A stretch of 64,000 nt of DNA from Shinella sp. CPCC 101442 (GTDB lineage: Bacteria; Pseudomonadota; Alphaproteobacteria; Rhizobiales; Rhizobiaceae): assembly GCF_024704725.1 (NCBI RefSeq), contig NZ_JALIQS010000002.1:310001-374000 (forward strand), read 5' to 3'. The notes under the pieces are model-generated. The model was not told the origin of the DNA. It made no database searches and saw only the letters and a list, made by a program, of their open reading frames with translations. Made by a program: the position numbers and the translations under genes. Of the stretch, positions 18,870 through 26,273 are shown piece by piece (positions within the stretch are counted from its first letter, which is position 1; each line of letters opens with the position of its first letter).

Positions 18870-19454
18870 ATGGCTTCCCGCGCATACAACATTCCGAACC
18901 TGCTCACCTACGCCCGCATCGTGGCCGTTCCGCTGATCGTGCTCTGCTTTTTCGTGGAGGGGCGGCTTGAGTCGTCGGATTTCGCGCGATGGACGGCCTT
19001 CTGGCTGTTCGCCGCAGCCTCGATCACCGATTATCTCGACGGCTATCTCGCCCGCATCTGGAACCAGACGTCGAATATCGGCCGCATGCTGGACCCGATC
19101 GCCGACAAGCTGCTGGTGGCTTCCGTGCTGCTGCTGATGGCCGCCGACGGCACCATCGCCGGGTGGACGATCTGGGCCGCCATCATCATTCTGTGCCGCG
19201 AAATGCTCGTCTCGGGTCTGCGTGAATATCTGGCCGACCTCAAGGTCAGCGTGCCCGTAACACGCATCGCCAAGTGGAAGACGACGATCCAGATGCTGGC
19301 CATCGGCTTCCTGCTCGCCGGCCCCGCCGGTGAAAAGGTCCTGCCCTACACGACCGAGATCGGCATCACCCTGCTCTGGGCCGCGGCGATCATCACCATG
19401 TATACGGGCTACGACTATTTCCGCGCCGGCCTGAAGCACATCGTGGACGATTGA
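18870..19454 (+). CDS. pgsA: CDP-diacylglycerol--glycerol-3-phosphate 3-phosphatidyltransferase
   Basis: PgsA makes phosphatidylglycerol phosphate, the first committed step to phosphatidylglycerol and cardiolipin, in the inner membrane. The 194-residue protein has four or more membrane segments. It carries the full CDP-alcohol phosphotransferase motif DGYLAR-x8-GRMLDPIAD, which holds the metal-binding aspartates. The start at 18870 gives the usual N-terminus NIPNLLTYARI. The moaD gene begins one base after its stop codon, so they are probably cotranscribed, an arrangement common in rhizobia. Confidence 0.97.
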   Translation: MASRAYNIPNLLTYARIVAVPLIVLCFFVEGRLESSDFARWTAFWLFAAASITDYLDGYLARIWNQTSNIGRMLDPIADKLLVASVLLLMAADGTIAGWTIWAAIIILCREMLVSGLREYLADLKVSVPVTRIAKWKTTIQMLAIGFLLAGPAGEKVLPYTTEIGITLLWAAAIITMYTGYDYFRAGLKHIVDD

Positions 19455-19455
19455 G

Positions 19456-19710
19456 ATGACGAAACTCGTCTATTTCGCCTGGGTGCGCGAACGGATCGGC
19501 AAGGGCGAGGAAGACATCGACCTGCCCGCCACCGTGAAGACCGGCGCCGACCTGCTGCGGCATCTCAAGTCGCTTGGCGACGAATACGCCCATGCGCTGG
19601 AGCATGAGAACGTGATCCGCATCGCGATCAACCAGGAGCATGTCGAGCACGACGAGCCTATTCTCGGCGCCCGCGAAATCGCGCTCTTCCCGCCGATGAC
19701 GGGGGGCTGA
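19456..19710 (+). CDS. moaD: Molybdopterin synthase small subunit
   Basis: MoaD is the ubiquitin-like sulfur carrier of molybdopterin synthase. The 84-residue protein starts TKLVYFAWVRERIGKGEE and ends in the double glycine (PPMTGG) that is adenylated and thiocarboxylated. It lies between pgsA and moaE with almost no spacing. Confidence 0.97.
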   Translation: MTKLVYFAWVRERIGKGEEDIDLPATVKTGADLLRHLKSLGDEYAHALEHENVIRIAINQEHVEHDEPILGAREIALFPPMTGG

Positions 19711-19713
19711 CCC

Positions 19714-20187
19714 GTGGCCGGCGTCGCCTCGGCTCCGGTTACCGTCCGCGTCCAGAAGGATGATTTCGATCCCGTGGCCGAGGCCTTCAGTCTCACCGGC
19801 GATCGGGCGGATGCCGGCGCCATCGTCAGCTTCGTCGGTCTCTGCCGCGATGAGGGCGGCCGTCTCTCCGCGCTGGAACTGGAACACTATCCCGGCATGG
19901 CGGAAGCCGAGATCAGCCGCATCTGCCGGCTGGCGGTCGAGCGCTTCTCGCTGCTCGGCGTCACCGCCATCCACCGCGTCGGGAAAATCGCGCCCGGCGC
20001 CAACATCGTGCTCGTCATCGCGGTTGCGCCGCACCGCCACGCCGCCTTCGACGGCGCATCCTTCGTCATGGACTACCTGAAGACGTCAGCCCCTTTCTGG
20101 AAGAAAGAACACTTTGCCGACGGTCGCGATGGCGGCTGGGTCGATGCCAAGGAGAGCGACGACCGGGCACGGGACAAGTGGGCCTAG
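19714..20187 (+). CDS. moaE: Molybdopterin synthase large subunit
   Basis: MoaE is the catalytic subunit that converts precursor Z to molybdopterin with sulfur from MoaD. The 157-residue protein shows GAIVSFVGLCRDEG, LELEHYPGMAE and the basic segment APFWKKEHFADG that contains catalytic lysines. It uses a GTG start at 19714, four bases after moaD. Its last four bases overlap the end of the convergent permease gene. The product could supply cofactor to the molybdopterin oxidoreductase at 7440-9557. Confidence 0.97.
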   Translation: MAGVASAPVTVRVQKDDFDPVAEAFSLTGDRADAGAIVSFVGLCRDEGGRLSALELEHYPGMAEAEISRICRLAVERFSLLGVTAIHRVGKIAPGANIVLVIAVAPHRHAAFDGASFVMDYLKTSAPFWKKEHFADGRDGGWVDAKESDDRARDKWA

Positions 20188-21080
20188 GGAACCGGCTTCT
20201 CTCGTCTGAAAATCACCAGCAGCAGCACGAGCGCCGAAAAGATCACCAGATCCCGCCAGAGAAAGTCGCCATAGGCGCTCCACAGCGTCTCGGCGACCCC
20301 CATGGCCGCGCCGCCGAGGGCTGAAAGCAGGGGTGCCCCTGCTCCGCCGATCGCGGCGATGAACAGCACCTTCACGCCGAAGACGAGCCCCGCGCCAAAA
20401 TCCATATTGCCATAGTAGGAGACGGCGAGGATGCCCGTCAGACTGGCGATGAGCGCCGCGGCGGCATAGGCCGAGAGATAGACGCCGGCCGCATCCACGC
20501 CGCAGAGTTCCGCCGCTTGCCGATCCTCCGACACCGCCCGCCAGCGCCGGCCCCAGGCGGAACGGGCGAGCACCGCATGGCCGATGGCGACGATGGCAAG
20601 CATCGCGGCGGTGTTGGCAAGCTGGATCACCGTCAGCACGACGGGAAAGGCAGGATCATCCCAAAAGACGACGCGCGCATTGAGGAAGGGCGGCAGCCAG
20701 AGACTGCGCGTATCCGAGGCAAGCCGCGCCGTCTCCATCAGCACCAGCACCACGCCGAGCGCTGCGACCACGACCGTGTTGTCTGAGGAAAAGGCGAGCG
20801 GCCGCATGACGTGCCGGCCCACGACAAGGCCCGCGCCGACACTGTAGAGCAGCGCCATCACGGCACCGAAGCCGAGGGCCGCCGGCAGAACGAGCCAGAG
20901 ATGGCGCCAGCCGTAGCCGGAAAACAGCACGAACATCTGCGCCGAAAACGCAAAGAGCGCGCCATAGCCGATATCCGCCCTTCGCGTCACGGCGAAGGCG
21001 ATGGAATAGCCGAAGGCGAGCGCCGCGTAGAGTGCGGCGACCGGCACGGCATTGGCGATCTGCTGGAGGAAATAGGCCAT
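20184..21080 (-). CDS. Orphan branched-chain amino-acid-type ABC permease (LivH-like)
   Basis: A 298-residue inner-membrane permease of the LivH class, starting MAYFLQQIANAVPVAALYAALAFGYS, with about eight hydrophobic segments and the family loop near WRAVSEDRQAAELCGVDA. LivH normally pairs with LivM, two ATPases and a binding protein; none of these are nearby. It is expressed away from the CGNR regulator gene across a 68-base divergent promoter, and a GGAG ribosome binding site precedes the start. Its end overlaps moaE by four bases. The substrate is unknown. Confidence 0.85.
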   Translation of the reverse strand: MAYFLQQIANAVPVAALYAALAFGYSIAFAVTRRADIGYGALFAFSAQMFVLFSGYGWRHLWLVLPAALGFGAVMALLYSVGAGLVVGRHVMRPLAFSSDNTVVVAALGVVLVLMETARLASDTRSLWLPPFLNARVVFWDDPAFPVVLTVIQLANTAAMLAIVAIGHAVLARSAWGRRWRAVSEDRQAAELCGVDAAGVYLSAYAAAALIASLTGILAVSYYGNMDFGAGLVFGVKVLFIAAIGGAGAPLLSALGGAAMGVAETLWSAYGDFLWRDLVIFSALVLLLVIFRREKPVP

Positions 21081-21107
21081 GGCGGCTCCAGGTCTCTGCG
21101 TCTACAA

Positions 21108-21143
21108 ATTATAACTGGCAAAATGGCTTTTACCAGTTAGAAT
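21108..21143. promoter_or_regulatory. Divergent promoter with palindromic operator (permease / CGNR regulator)
   Basis: A 28-base near-perfect palindrome spans 21112-21139: outer arms TAACTGG and CCAGTTA, inner AAAA and TTTT, one mismatched pair, and a 4-base centre. For the permease (minus strand) a -10 TATAAT lies at 21108-21113 with CTGGTA at 21131-21136 as the -35. For the regulator (plus strand) a -10 TAGAAT lies at 21138-21143 with CTGGCA at 21115-21120. Both spacers are 17 bases. A regulator bound here would cover both -35 elements. Confidence 0.65.
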
Positions 21144-21148
21144 ATGCA

Positions 21149-21703
21149 ATGACCTTTTCCTGGACCCCGCATCGTTTTTCCGGTGGGGCGCTTGCGCTCG
21201 ATGTCGCGAACTCCGTCGTGCTGCGCGCAGATCCGGAGCGCCGCATCGACCGTTTCGCCGATCCCGCCGCGATGGATGCCTTTCCATCGGGCGCCAACCG
21301 GCACGGGGCGGAGCGGAATCTGTTCGGCCCGCTGGAGCCGGTGAACGAACCGGCGCGCGAAGGACTGGTACGCCTGCGCGAGGCCATCGACCGGCATTTT
21401 CGCGCGGAAGCGCTCGGGCACGGCAAACCGGCGCTGTTGGCTGACCTCCTCGATGCGATTTCCGCGACGTTCCGAATTTCGGGCGAGCGGCCGCTGGCGC
21501 TCGATACCGCCACCGCCCGCTCGGCGCTGATGCTGCTGTCGCGGCCGGAGCCGGATCGGCTGAAAATCTGCCCGAACTGCAATTGGCTCTTTCTCGACCG
21601 CAGCCGCAACCGCTCGCGCGCCTGGTGCGACATGGCCGTCTGCGGCAACCGGGTGAAGGCCAACCGCCACTATCGCCGCAATCGCGAGGAGCCCCGCCTA
21701 TGA
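21149..21703 (+). CDS. CGNR zinc-finger (ABATE domain) transcriptional regulator
   Basis: A 184-residue protein. The N-terminal stress-associated ABATE domain begins FSGGALALDVANSV. The C-terminal zinc finger has Cys-x2-Cys (CPNC), then WCDMAVCGNRVKANRHYRR, the CGNR signature. Such proteins are predicted DNA-binding regulators. The start at 21149 has no ribosome binding site, and a -10 box ends six bases upstream, so the transcript is probably leaderless. It is divergent from an orphan permease, and autoregulation through the palindrome between them is likely. The stop overlaps the start of the lipoprotein gene (ATGA at 21700). Confidence 0.88.
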   Translation: MTFSWTPHRFSGGALALDVANSVVLRADPERRIDRFADPAAMDAFPSGANRHGAERNLFGPLEPVNEPAREGLVRLREAIDRHFRAEALGHGKPALLADLLDAISATFRISGERPLALDTATARSALMLLSRPEPDRLKICPNCNWLFLDRSRNRSRAWCDMAVCGNRVKANRHYRRNREEPRL

Positions 21704-22206
21704 AAAGGTCCCTTCTCATCGCCGTCCCGCTCGCGCTTCTGCTGGCCGCCTGCCAGCGCGAGGCCGGTCCCGATCCGCTGAAGCTGACGGGCAAGATGTT
21801 CGTCTTCAACTACCGTCTCGCCTATGCGACCTACATGGTGACGCTTGAGCAGACCGAGCCTCTGCCCGAGGGCGCCCTCGTGAAGGCCGAATTCGAGAAC
21901 CCGGCGGGTGGCGCGCCGCTGGTGCTGGAACGCAAGATTTTTCCCAATCTGGCGCGCGTGGTGCTGGAAAGCCCCGATGTGAGCTGTGTGAAGAAGAACC
22001 AGCCCTATAAAGTCACGATCTCGCTTCTCGGGCCCGGTGGAGACACGTTGCAGACACTGGAAACCCAGGTCACATCCAATCTCGACCAGAGCATCCTGCC
22101 GGAAAAGGCGCTGGTGGTCGGTCCCGCCTATGACAAGAACCCGGAGGTTTTCAAGGACGGCAAGGCGCCCGCGCATTTCGAAACGGCGAAGTGCCCAGCC
22201 GACTGA
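21700..22206 (+). CDS. Predicted lipoprotein of unknown function
   Basis: A 168-residue protein with a lipoprotein signal (LALLLAAC, cysteine near residue 19) followed by a beta-rich domain. Stretches such as MFVFNYRLAYATYMVTLEQTEPLPEGALVKAEFENP and YKVTISLLG resemble an immunoglobulin-like fold, but I do not recognise the family. Its start overlaps the CGNR regulator stop, so it is cotranscribed with the regulator. Confidence 0.75.
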   Translation: MKRSLLIAVPLALLLAACQREAGPDPLKLTGKMFVFNYRLAYATYMVTLEQTEPLPEGALVKAEFENPAGGAPLVLERKIFPNLARVVLESPDVSCVKKNQPYKVTISLLGPGGDTLQTLETQVTSNLDQSILPEKALVVGPAYDKNPEVFKDGKAPAHFETAKCPAD

Positions 22207-22267
22207 CGAATTTTTGACGATGCTGATGCGTTCCGCCTGAAAACGGTTTCATCGGGAGGATGTTCGC

Positions 22268-23677
22268 ATGCGGTTCCTGCCTGTCCTGGCGCTCGGCTTT
22301 TCGATGGTCTCCACGGCGGTTCATGCCGAGGAAGCGGCGACCTGCCCCGCCGAGAGCGCAATCCTCGCCTTTTCCGATGCGGTACTGGCAGACCGGGAGA
22401 AACTGCCGCGACTGAAGGCGCGTGGTTTTGGCGCGGAGGCGGCTTACCTGAAAATCCGCTATGGCAAGCTTTCGATGGACGAAGCGGCCGAACTTGCCCA
22501 CGGGCTGCGCGAGGCCGGCGTGCGCGAGGCAGTCGACCTTGCCGGAGCGATCGATGCGACACGCGGCGGGCTCGATGCGCTGAACGTCACCGATCCGGTG
22601 CAGCTCAACGGGCTGATCTCGACCCTGCGGGCAGTCCTGCTGCATGGGGATGGCGATAAACTGCTTGCCGCCGTCGCCAGCCTGCCGCCCGAACGGCAAA
22701 CCCCGCTCGTGGAGCGCATCGTGCCCGCCATCGTGGACTGGCCCGACGAAGAGAAGGCGAAACTCGCGGCGTCGGCCGGTCGTCTCAAGCTGTTTTTCCT
22801 CCAGGCCGGCCTTGCCGCGAGCCAGCGAGACCCGAATGCCTGGCCTGTCTTCGTGGCCGGTTTTCCCGAACAATCCAAGCTTCAGGACCTCGCCCGGATC
22901 TGGAACTGGGCGCCGGCGCTTACGGGCAACCCCGCCCTGCCAACGCTCCCGGTGCCGGATGCCAAGGTCCAGGCGATGCGCAAGAGGCTTCACATTATAT
23001 GGATCGCGGCGCTGCGGGAGCCGGAGCGCGACTTCCTGATGACCTATGTGAACCAGACGGGGGATATCGTATCCGTGGAAAAGGCAGCGCAAGCGGTGCA
23101 GGCCGAAATCGAGGCGGGACGGGTCAAGCCGGACGGCCTCTTCGATCCGGCATGGCTGACAGCCTACAGGGCTCTGCGCTCCGCCGCGCCCGATCCGGCC
23201 GTGGCCACCGGAACCCTTGAAATGATTTCCTTCTATACGCGCCGTACCGTCCACCCAGCCGGCAATGCCTCGATACAGGACGTGATCGACCGGATCATCG
23301 CGGTCGATGCGCTGACACCCTATCTCATGGGCAAGGCCGCCGGTGTGCCGGCCATGCCGACCGACATCAGTGTGAAGTTCCAGGCGGAGTGGCCGCTGTG
23401 GGCGGAGCTTGCCACGTCCCTGAAGTCCACACCGCTGACACCCTTAGCAAAGGACGCGGTAAAGGCGCCCATCGTGGCGGAGCTGCTGTTTGCGGCGGAG
23501 GATCACGCCCGTCTTGCCGATTTCGTGCTGGCGGTGGAGCCGGCGGAGACGAAGCTTGCGATCGCGACGGATTTCGCCATGCGGCTTGATCGTACATGCG
23601 AAAGCTTTCTGCATCACCCCGCCGAAGCACTGATGCTCTCTGGCCAGCCGATCTTCAGGTTCGATCCGGCAAAATGA
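22268..23677 (+). CDS. Secreted alpha-helical protein of unknown function
   Basis: A 469-residue protein with a clear signal peptide (cleavage near VHAEEA) and otherwise largely helical sequence. Only two cysteines are obvious in the mature form, one near each end (TCPAES and RTCESF), which could pair. I do not recognise a domain. A GGGAGGATG ribosome binding site precedes the ATG. It lies 61 bases after the lipoprotein gene and may share its transcript. A strong hairpin follows. Confidence 0.7.
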   Translation: MRFLPVLALGFSMVSTAVHAEEAATCPAESAILAFSDAVLADREKLPRLKARGFGAEAAYLKIRYGKLSMDEAAELAHGLREAGVREAVDLAGAIDATRGGLDALNVTDPVQLNGLISTLRAVLLHGDGDKLLAAVASLPPERQTPLVERIVPAIVDWPDEEKAKLAASAGRLKLFFLQAGLAASQRDPNAWPVFVAGFPEQSKLQDLARIWNWAPALTGNPALPTLPVPDAKVQAMRKRLHIIWIAALREPERDFLMTYVNQTGDIVSVEKAAQAVQAEIEAGRVKPDGLFDPAWLTAYRALRSAAPDPAVATGTLEMISFYTRRTVHPAGNASIQDVIDRIIAVDALTPYLMGKAAGVPAMPTDISVKFQAEWPLWAELATSLKSTPLTPLAKDAVKAPIVAELLFAAEDHARLADFVLAVEPAETKLAIATDFAMRLDRTCESFLHHPAEALMLSGQPIFRFDPAK

Positions 23678-23678
23678 A

Positions 23679-23700
23679 ACCGGGGCCTTTCGGCCCCGGT
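23679..23700. terminator. Bidirectional rho-independent terminator
   Basis: The arms ACCGGGGCC and GGCCCCGGT with a TTTC loop form a 9-bp stem. On the minus strand it is followed by TTTCATTTT. It serves the secreted-protein gene and the convergent ndk. Confidence 0.85.
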
Positions 23701-23746
23701 TCCAGAATCATCTCAAAGGCTTCCGGCCTCAGCCGGACAATCCGAT

Positions 23747-24169
23747 TCAGCCGACGATTTCGGTGTCGGAGAACCAGTACTTGATTTCCTGGGCAGCGGT
23801 TTCCGGAGCGTCGGAGCCGTGGACCGAGTTTTCACCGATCGACAGGGCGTGCGTCTTGCGGATCGTGCCTTCGTCGGCGTTTGCCGGGTTGGTCGCGCCC
23901 ATGATTTCACGGTTCTTGAGGATCGCGTTCTCACCTTCGAGAACCTGGACGATCGTCGGGCCCGACGTCATGCCTTCAACGAGTTCGCCGAAGAAGGGGC
24001 GTTCCTTGTGAACGGCGTAAAAGCCTTCGGCTTCGCGCGTGCTCATCCAGACGCGCTTGGAAGCAACGACGCGCAGGCCCGCGTCTTCGAGCATCTTGGT
24101 GATCGCGCCGGTCAGGTTGCGCTTCGTCGCGTCCGGCTTGATCATCGAAAAGGTGCGTTCAATCGCCAT
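23747..24169 (-). CDS. ndk: Nucleoside diphosphate kinase
   Basis: Ndk transfers the terminal phosphate of ATP to other NDPs and dNDPs. The 140-residue protein is the normal size and starts [14 protein letters not shown]. The active-site signature NSVHGSDA carries the phosphorylated histidine. It is a single gene with its own terminator. Confidence 0.98.
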   Translation of the reverse strand: MAIERTFSMIKPDATKRNLTGAITKMLEDAGLRVVASKRVWMSTREAEGFYAVHKERPFFGELVEGMTSGPTIVQVLEGENAILKNREIMGATNPANADEGTIRKTHALSIGENSVHGSDAPETAAQEIKYWFSDTEIVG

Positions 24170-24274
24170 TTTCCCGTTTCCCTTTGGTTTTCCGGTGAAA
24201 GTGGCGGTTCAATAGCCGCCAACGCCCCGCAAAACAAGGGGGTGACGGCTTTTGGCGATGTCAGCCTCAAACTT

Positions 24275-24964
24275 TCATGCGGCCGTCACACGCCGGCCGA
24301 TGCCGCCATGCAGATCGAGGCAACGGGCAAACCAGAGCGCAACCGGATCGTCGTCCTCCAGCACCTTCGTACCAGCCGTGGTGCGCAGCCATTGCAGCGC
24401 GCCGAAGACGATATAGTCGGGAAAGAGCGGGCTTTCACCGCCGATGAAGGGCTGGATCTTCAGCATGTTGCGCAACGGCTGCAGCTTCTTGGCAAAAGCC
24501 TCGACCTCCGCCCTGCCGGCCGCGGCGATCTCCTCCAGCGGCGCGCCAAGACGCTCCTCGCGGCTGCGGCGGAAATAGGCGCGGTCGGCCTCGCCGAGCA
24601 TGTCGTGAATATCGAGGATGGCGATGCGGGTGATGGCCATGTGCAGGATCGATTGCGACCAGCTTTCGATGAAGCGCGCCATTGCCTGGCCGCCCTCTCC
24701 GCCAAACAGCGAGGGCCGTTCGGGATAGGCCTCGTCGAGATAGAGCGCGATGCCAAAGCTGTCGCGCACCAGCCTGTCGCCGTCCCGCAGCAGCGGCACC
24801 GTCGCCGTGCCGCCGTTCTCTATACCGGGGATTTCGGTGAAACCGACGGGCACCGTCTGGTAGTCCAGCCCCTTGTGGGCGAGCGACATCACGGTCTTCC
24901 ACACATGGGGTGAAAACTGGCGGGCCTTGTCGGCGCCGGCGAGCGCGTAGAGCAATCGGGTCAT
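24275..24964 (-). CDS. Glutathione S-transferase family protein (beta-etherase-like)
   Basis: A 229-residue GST-fold protein. The N-terminal thioredoxin-like domain begins LLYALAGADKARQFSPHVWKT, and TVPLL and DSFGIALYLDEAYP form the glutathione-binding region. The SPHVWKT opening and the segment ESWSQSILHMAI resemble the bacterial beta-etherase/LigE-like GST branch, but the substrate is not determined. It is transcribed alone, upstream of and in the same direction as ndk. Confidence 0.82.
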   Translation of the reverse strand: MTRLLYALAGADKARQFSPHVWKTVMSLAHKGLDYQTVPVGFTEIPGIENGGTATVPLLRDGDRLVRDSFGIALYLDEAYPERPSLFGGEGGQAMARFIESWSQSILHMAITRIAILDIHDMLGEADRAYFRRSREERLGAPLEEIAAAGRAEVEAFAKKLQPLRNMLKIQPFIGGESPLFPDYIVFGALQWLRTTAGTKVLEDDDPVALWFARCLDLHGGIGRRVTAA

Positions 24965-25097
24965 GAAATCCTCGTCATCGATTTGCAGGCATTGGAGCGC
25001 AGGGCGGCTGGCTGCGCAAATCAGATAATTTCATGGATGGCATTCACGCCGCCGATGCACGCATCCGCTATAGTCGCGCCAAAGCACGGAGACTTTT

Positions 25098-25619
25098 ATG
25101 CTCGACCACTACCGCATGTACGCCGGCTACAACGCCTGGGCCAACCGCATACTCTACGAGGCCGTGGGCAAGCTTGACGAGGCCGCCTACCGCAAGGACC
25201 TCGGCGCCTTCTTCGGCTCCCTGCACGGAACCTTGAACCACCTGCTCTGCGCCGACCGGATCTGGCTGAAGCGCTTCACGGGCACCGGTGAAGCCCCGAC
25301 CAGCCTCGATGCTGTGCTCTGCGGGGATTTTGCCGGCCTCTGGGCCGCTCGCCAAGCCGAGGATGCGCGCATTGCCGCCTATGTCGATTCGCTCGACGAG
25401 GCGCAGATCGCCCGCGACATCACCTATACGCCTTTGACGAACCCCACCCCCATCACCCATCCCCTCGGCCCCGCGCTCACCCACGTCTTCAACCACCAGA
25501 CCCACCATCGGGGTCAGTGCCATGGGATGCTGACGGCGGTCGGCGGGCCGAGCCTGTCGCTCGACCTCATCTATTTCGCCCGCACGGACGGTTCGGCATT
25601 TTTGCGGGCCAGAAGTTGA
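25098..25619 (+). CDS. DinB family protein
   Basis: A 173-residue four-helix-bundle protein of the DinB/YfiT superfamily, which contains metal-dependent thiol transferases and stress-induced proteins. The predicted metal histidines are in GTLNHLLCADRIW and HVFNHQTHHRGQ. The N-terminal YNAWANRILYEAV is typical. A GGAG ribosome binding site precedes the start. The function is not known. Confidence 0.88.
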   Translation: MLDHYRMYAGYNAWANRILYEAVGKLDEAAYRKDLGAFFGSLHGTLNHLLCADRIWLKRFTGTGEAPTSLDAVLCGDFAGLWAARQAEDARIAAYVDSLDEAQIARDITYTPLTNPTPITHPLGPALTHVFNHQTHHRGQCHGMLTAVGGPSLSLDLIYFARTDGSAFLRARS

Positions 25620-25654
25620 GTATGACGCCCGTCTCCTGCAATAGTGGTGAAATA

Positions 25655-25722
25655 GTCCTGCGCTATTCGACCGCAGGACATCGATTGAGGGGATTGTCCG
25701 GTCCTGTCACCCAGGTGACAGG
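25655..25722. repeat. Two adjacent inverted repeats upstream of the 95-residue protein gene
   Basis: GTCCTGCG (25655-25662) pairs with CGCAGGAC (25672-25679) over a 9-base loop. Then CCTGTCACC (25703-25711) pairs with GGTGACAGG (25714-25722) over two bases, a perfect 20-base palindrome. Both lie in the 185-base gap between dinB and the next gene. The second has operator geometry and the first could be a terminator or leader hairpin. Confidence 0.6.
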
Positions 25723-25804
25723 CAGCGGTGATCGGCGGTGAGATAGTCGCTGCCATTGGAGGTGATGCCGAAACGGCGCGCCTCACCTGAGAGAGGGAAG
25801 AAAG

Positions 25805-26092
25805 ATGGCAAGAAGCAACGAGGAATGGGCCGCCCTGCTGGGCAGCACGCTTTGCAAGATGGCGCGCGTCTATGGCACCGACGCCCCGAACGCCTATCTG
25901 CCGGAGGAATGCTATCCGGTGATCGAAAAGACCTTCGAGGTGGCGCTGAAGGAGGCGCGCGCCGAAGGTTACGCCGCGGCGATGCGCGAATTGCAGCAGG
26001 CCCGCACGACCCGCAGCGCCGCCAATGCGCAGCGCCCTTCGCTCGTCAGTCACGTCATGCGGTCCTTCGCGCTCACCCGGCGCCTGGCCTGA
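25805..26092 (+). CDS. Small protein of unknown function
   Basis: A 95-residue soluble protein, predicted largely helical, with a basic C-terminus (RSFALTRRLA). A purine-rich ribosome binding site (GGGAAGAAAG) precedes the ATG. Codon use looks like that of its neighbours. I do not recognise a family. It is bounded by two inverted repeats upstream and a very strong hairpin downstream, so it is probably monocistronic. Confidence 0.65.
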   Translation: MARSNEEWAALLGSTLCKMARVYGTDAPNAYLPEECYPVIEKTFEVALKEARAEGYAAAMRELQQARTTRSAANAQRPSLVSHVMRSFALTRRLA

Positions 26093-26097
26093 CAACA

Positions 26098-26138
26098 CCG
26101 GCTTCCAAGGGCGGCACCCCGCCGCCCTTGGAAGCCGG
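26098..26138 (+). terminator. Strong hairpin after the 95-residue protein gene
   Basis: An 18-bp perfect stem (CCGGCTTCCAAGGGCGGC with its complement) around the loop ACCCC starts six bases after the stop codon. There is no T-run, so it may act as an mRNA 3' stabiliser as well as a terminator. Confidence 0.65.
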
Positions 26139-26273
26139 CGCAACTGCGCATTGTCAATTCCGCGCGAATTCTCTTTCAGCAAACGCAAAATTAACCGCAC
26201 AATCCGATAGTTACGCCAACAAATCCGATCCAGGTGCAGAGGCATTCCGCTGCGCCCCAGCTGATGGCGTATC

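Noticed and set aside
25622-25741. A 39-codon frame starting just after dinB
   Set aside because: It covers both inverted repeats, has no ribosome binding site, and its bases are better explained by those structures.
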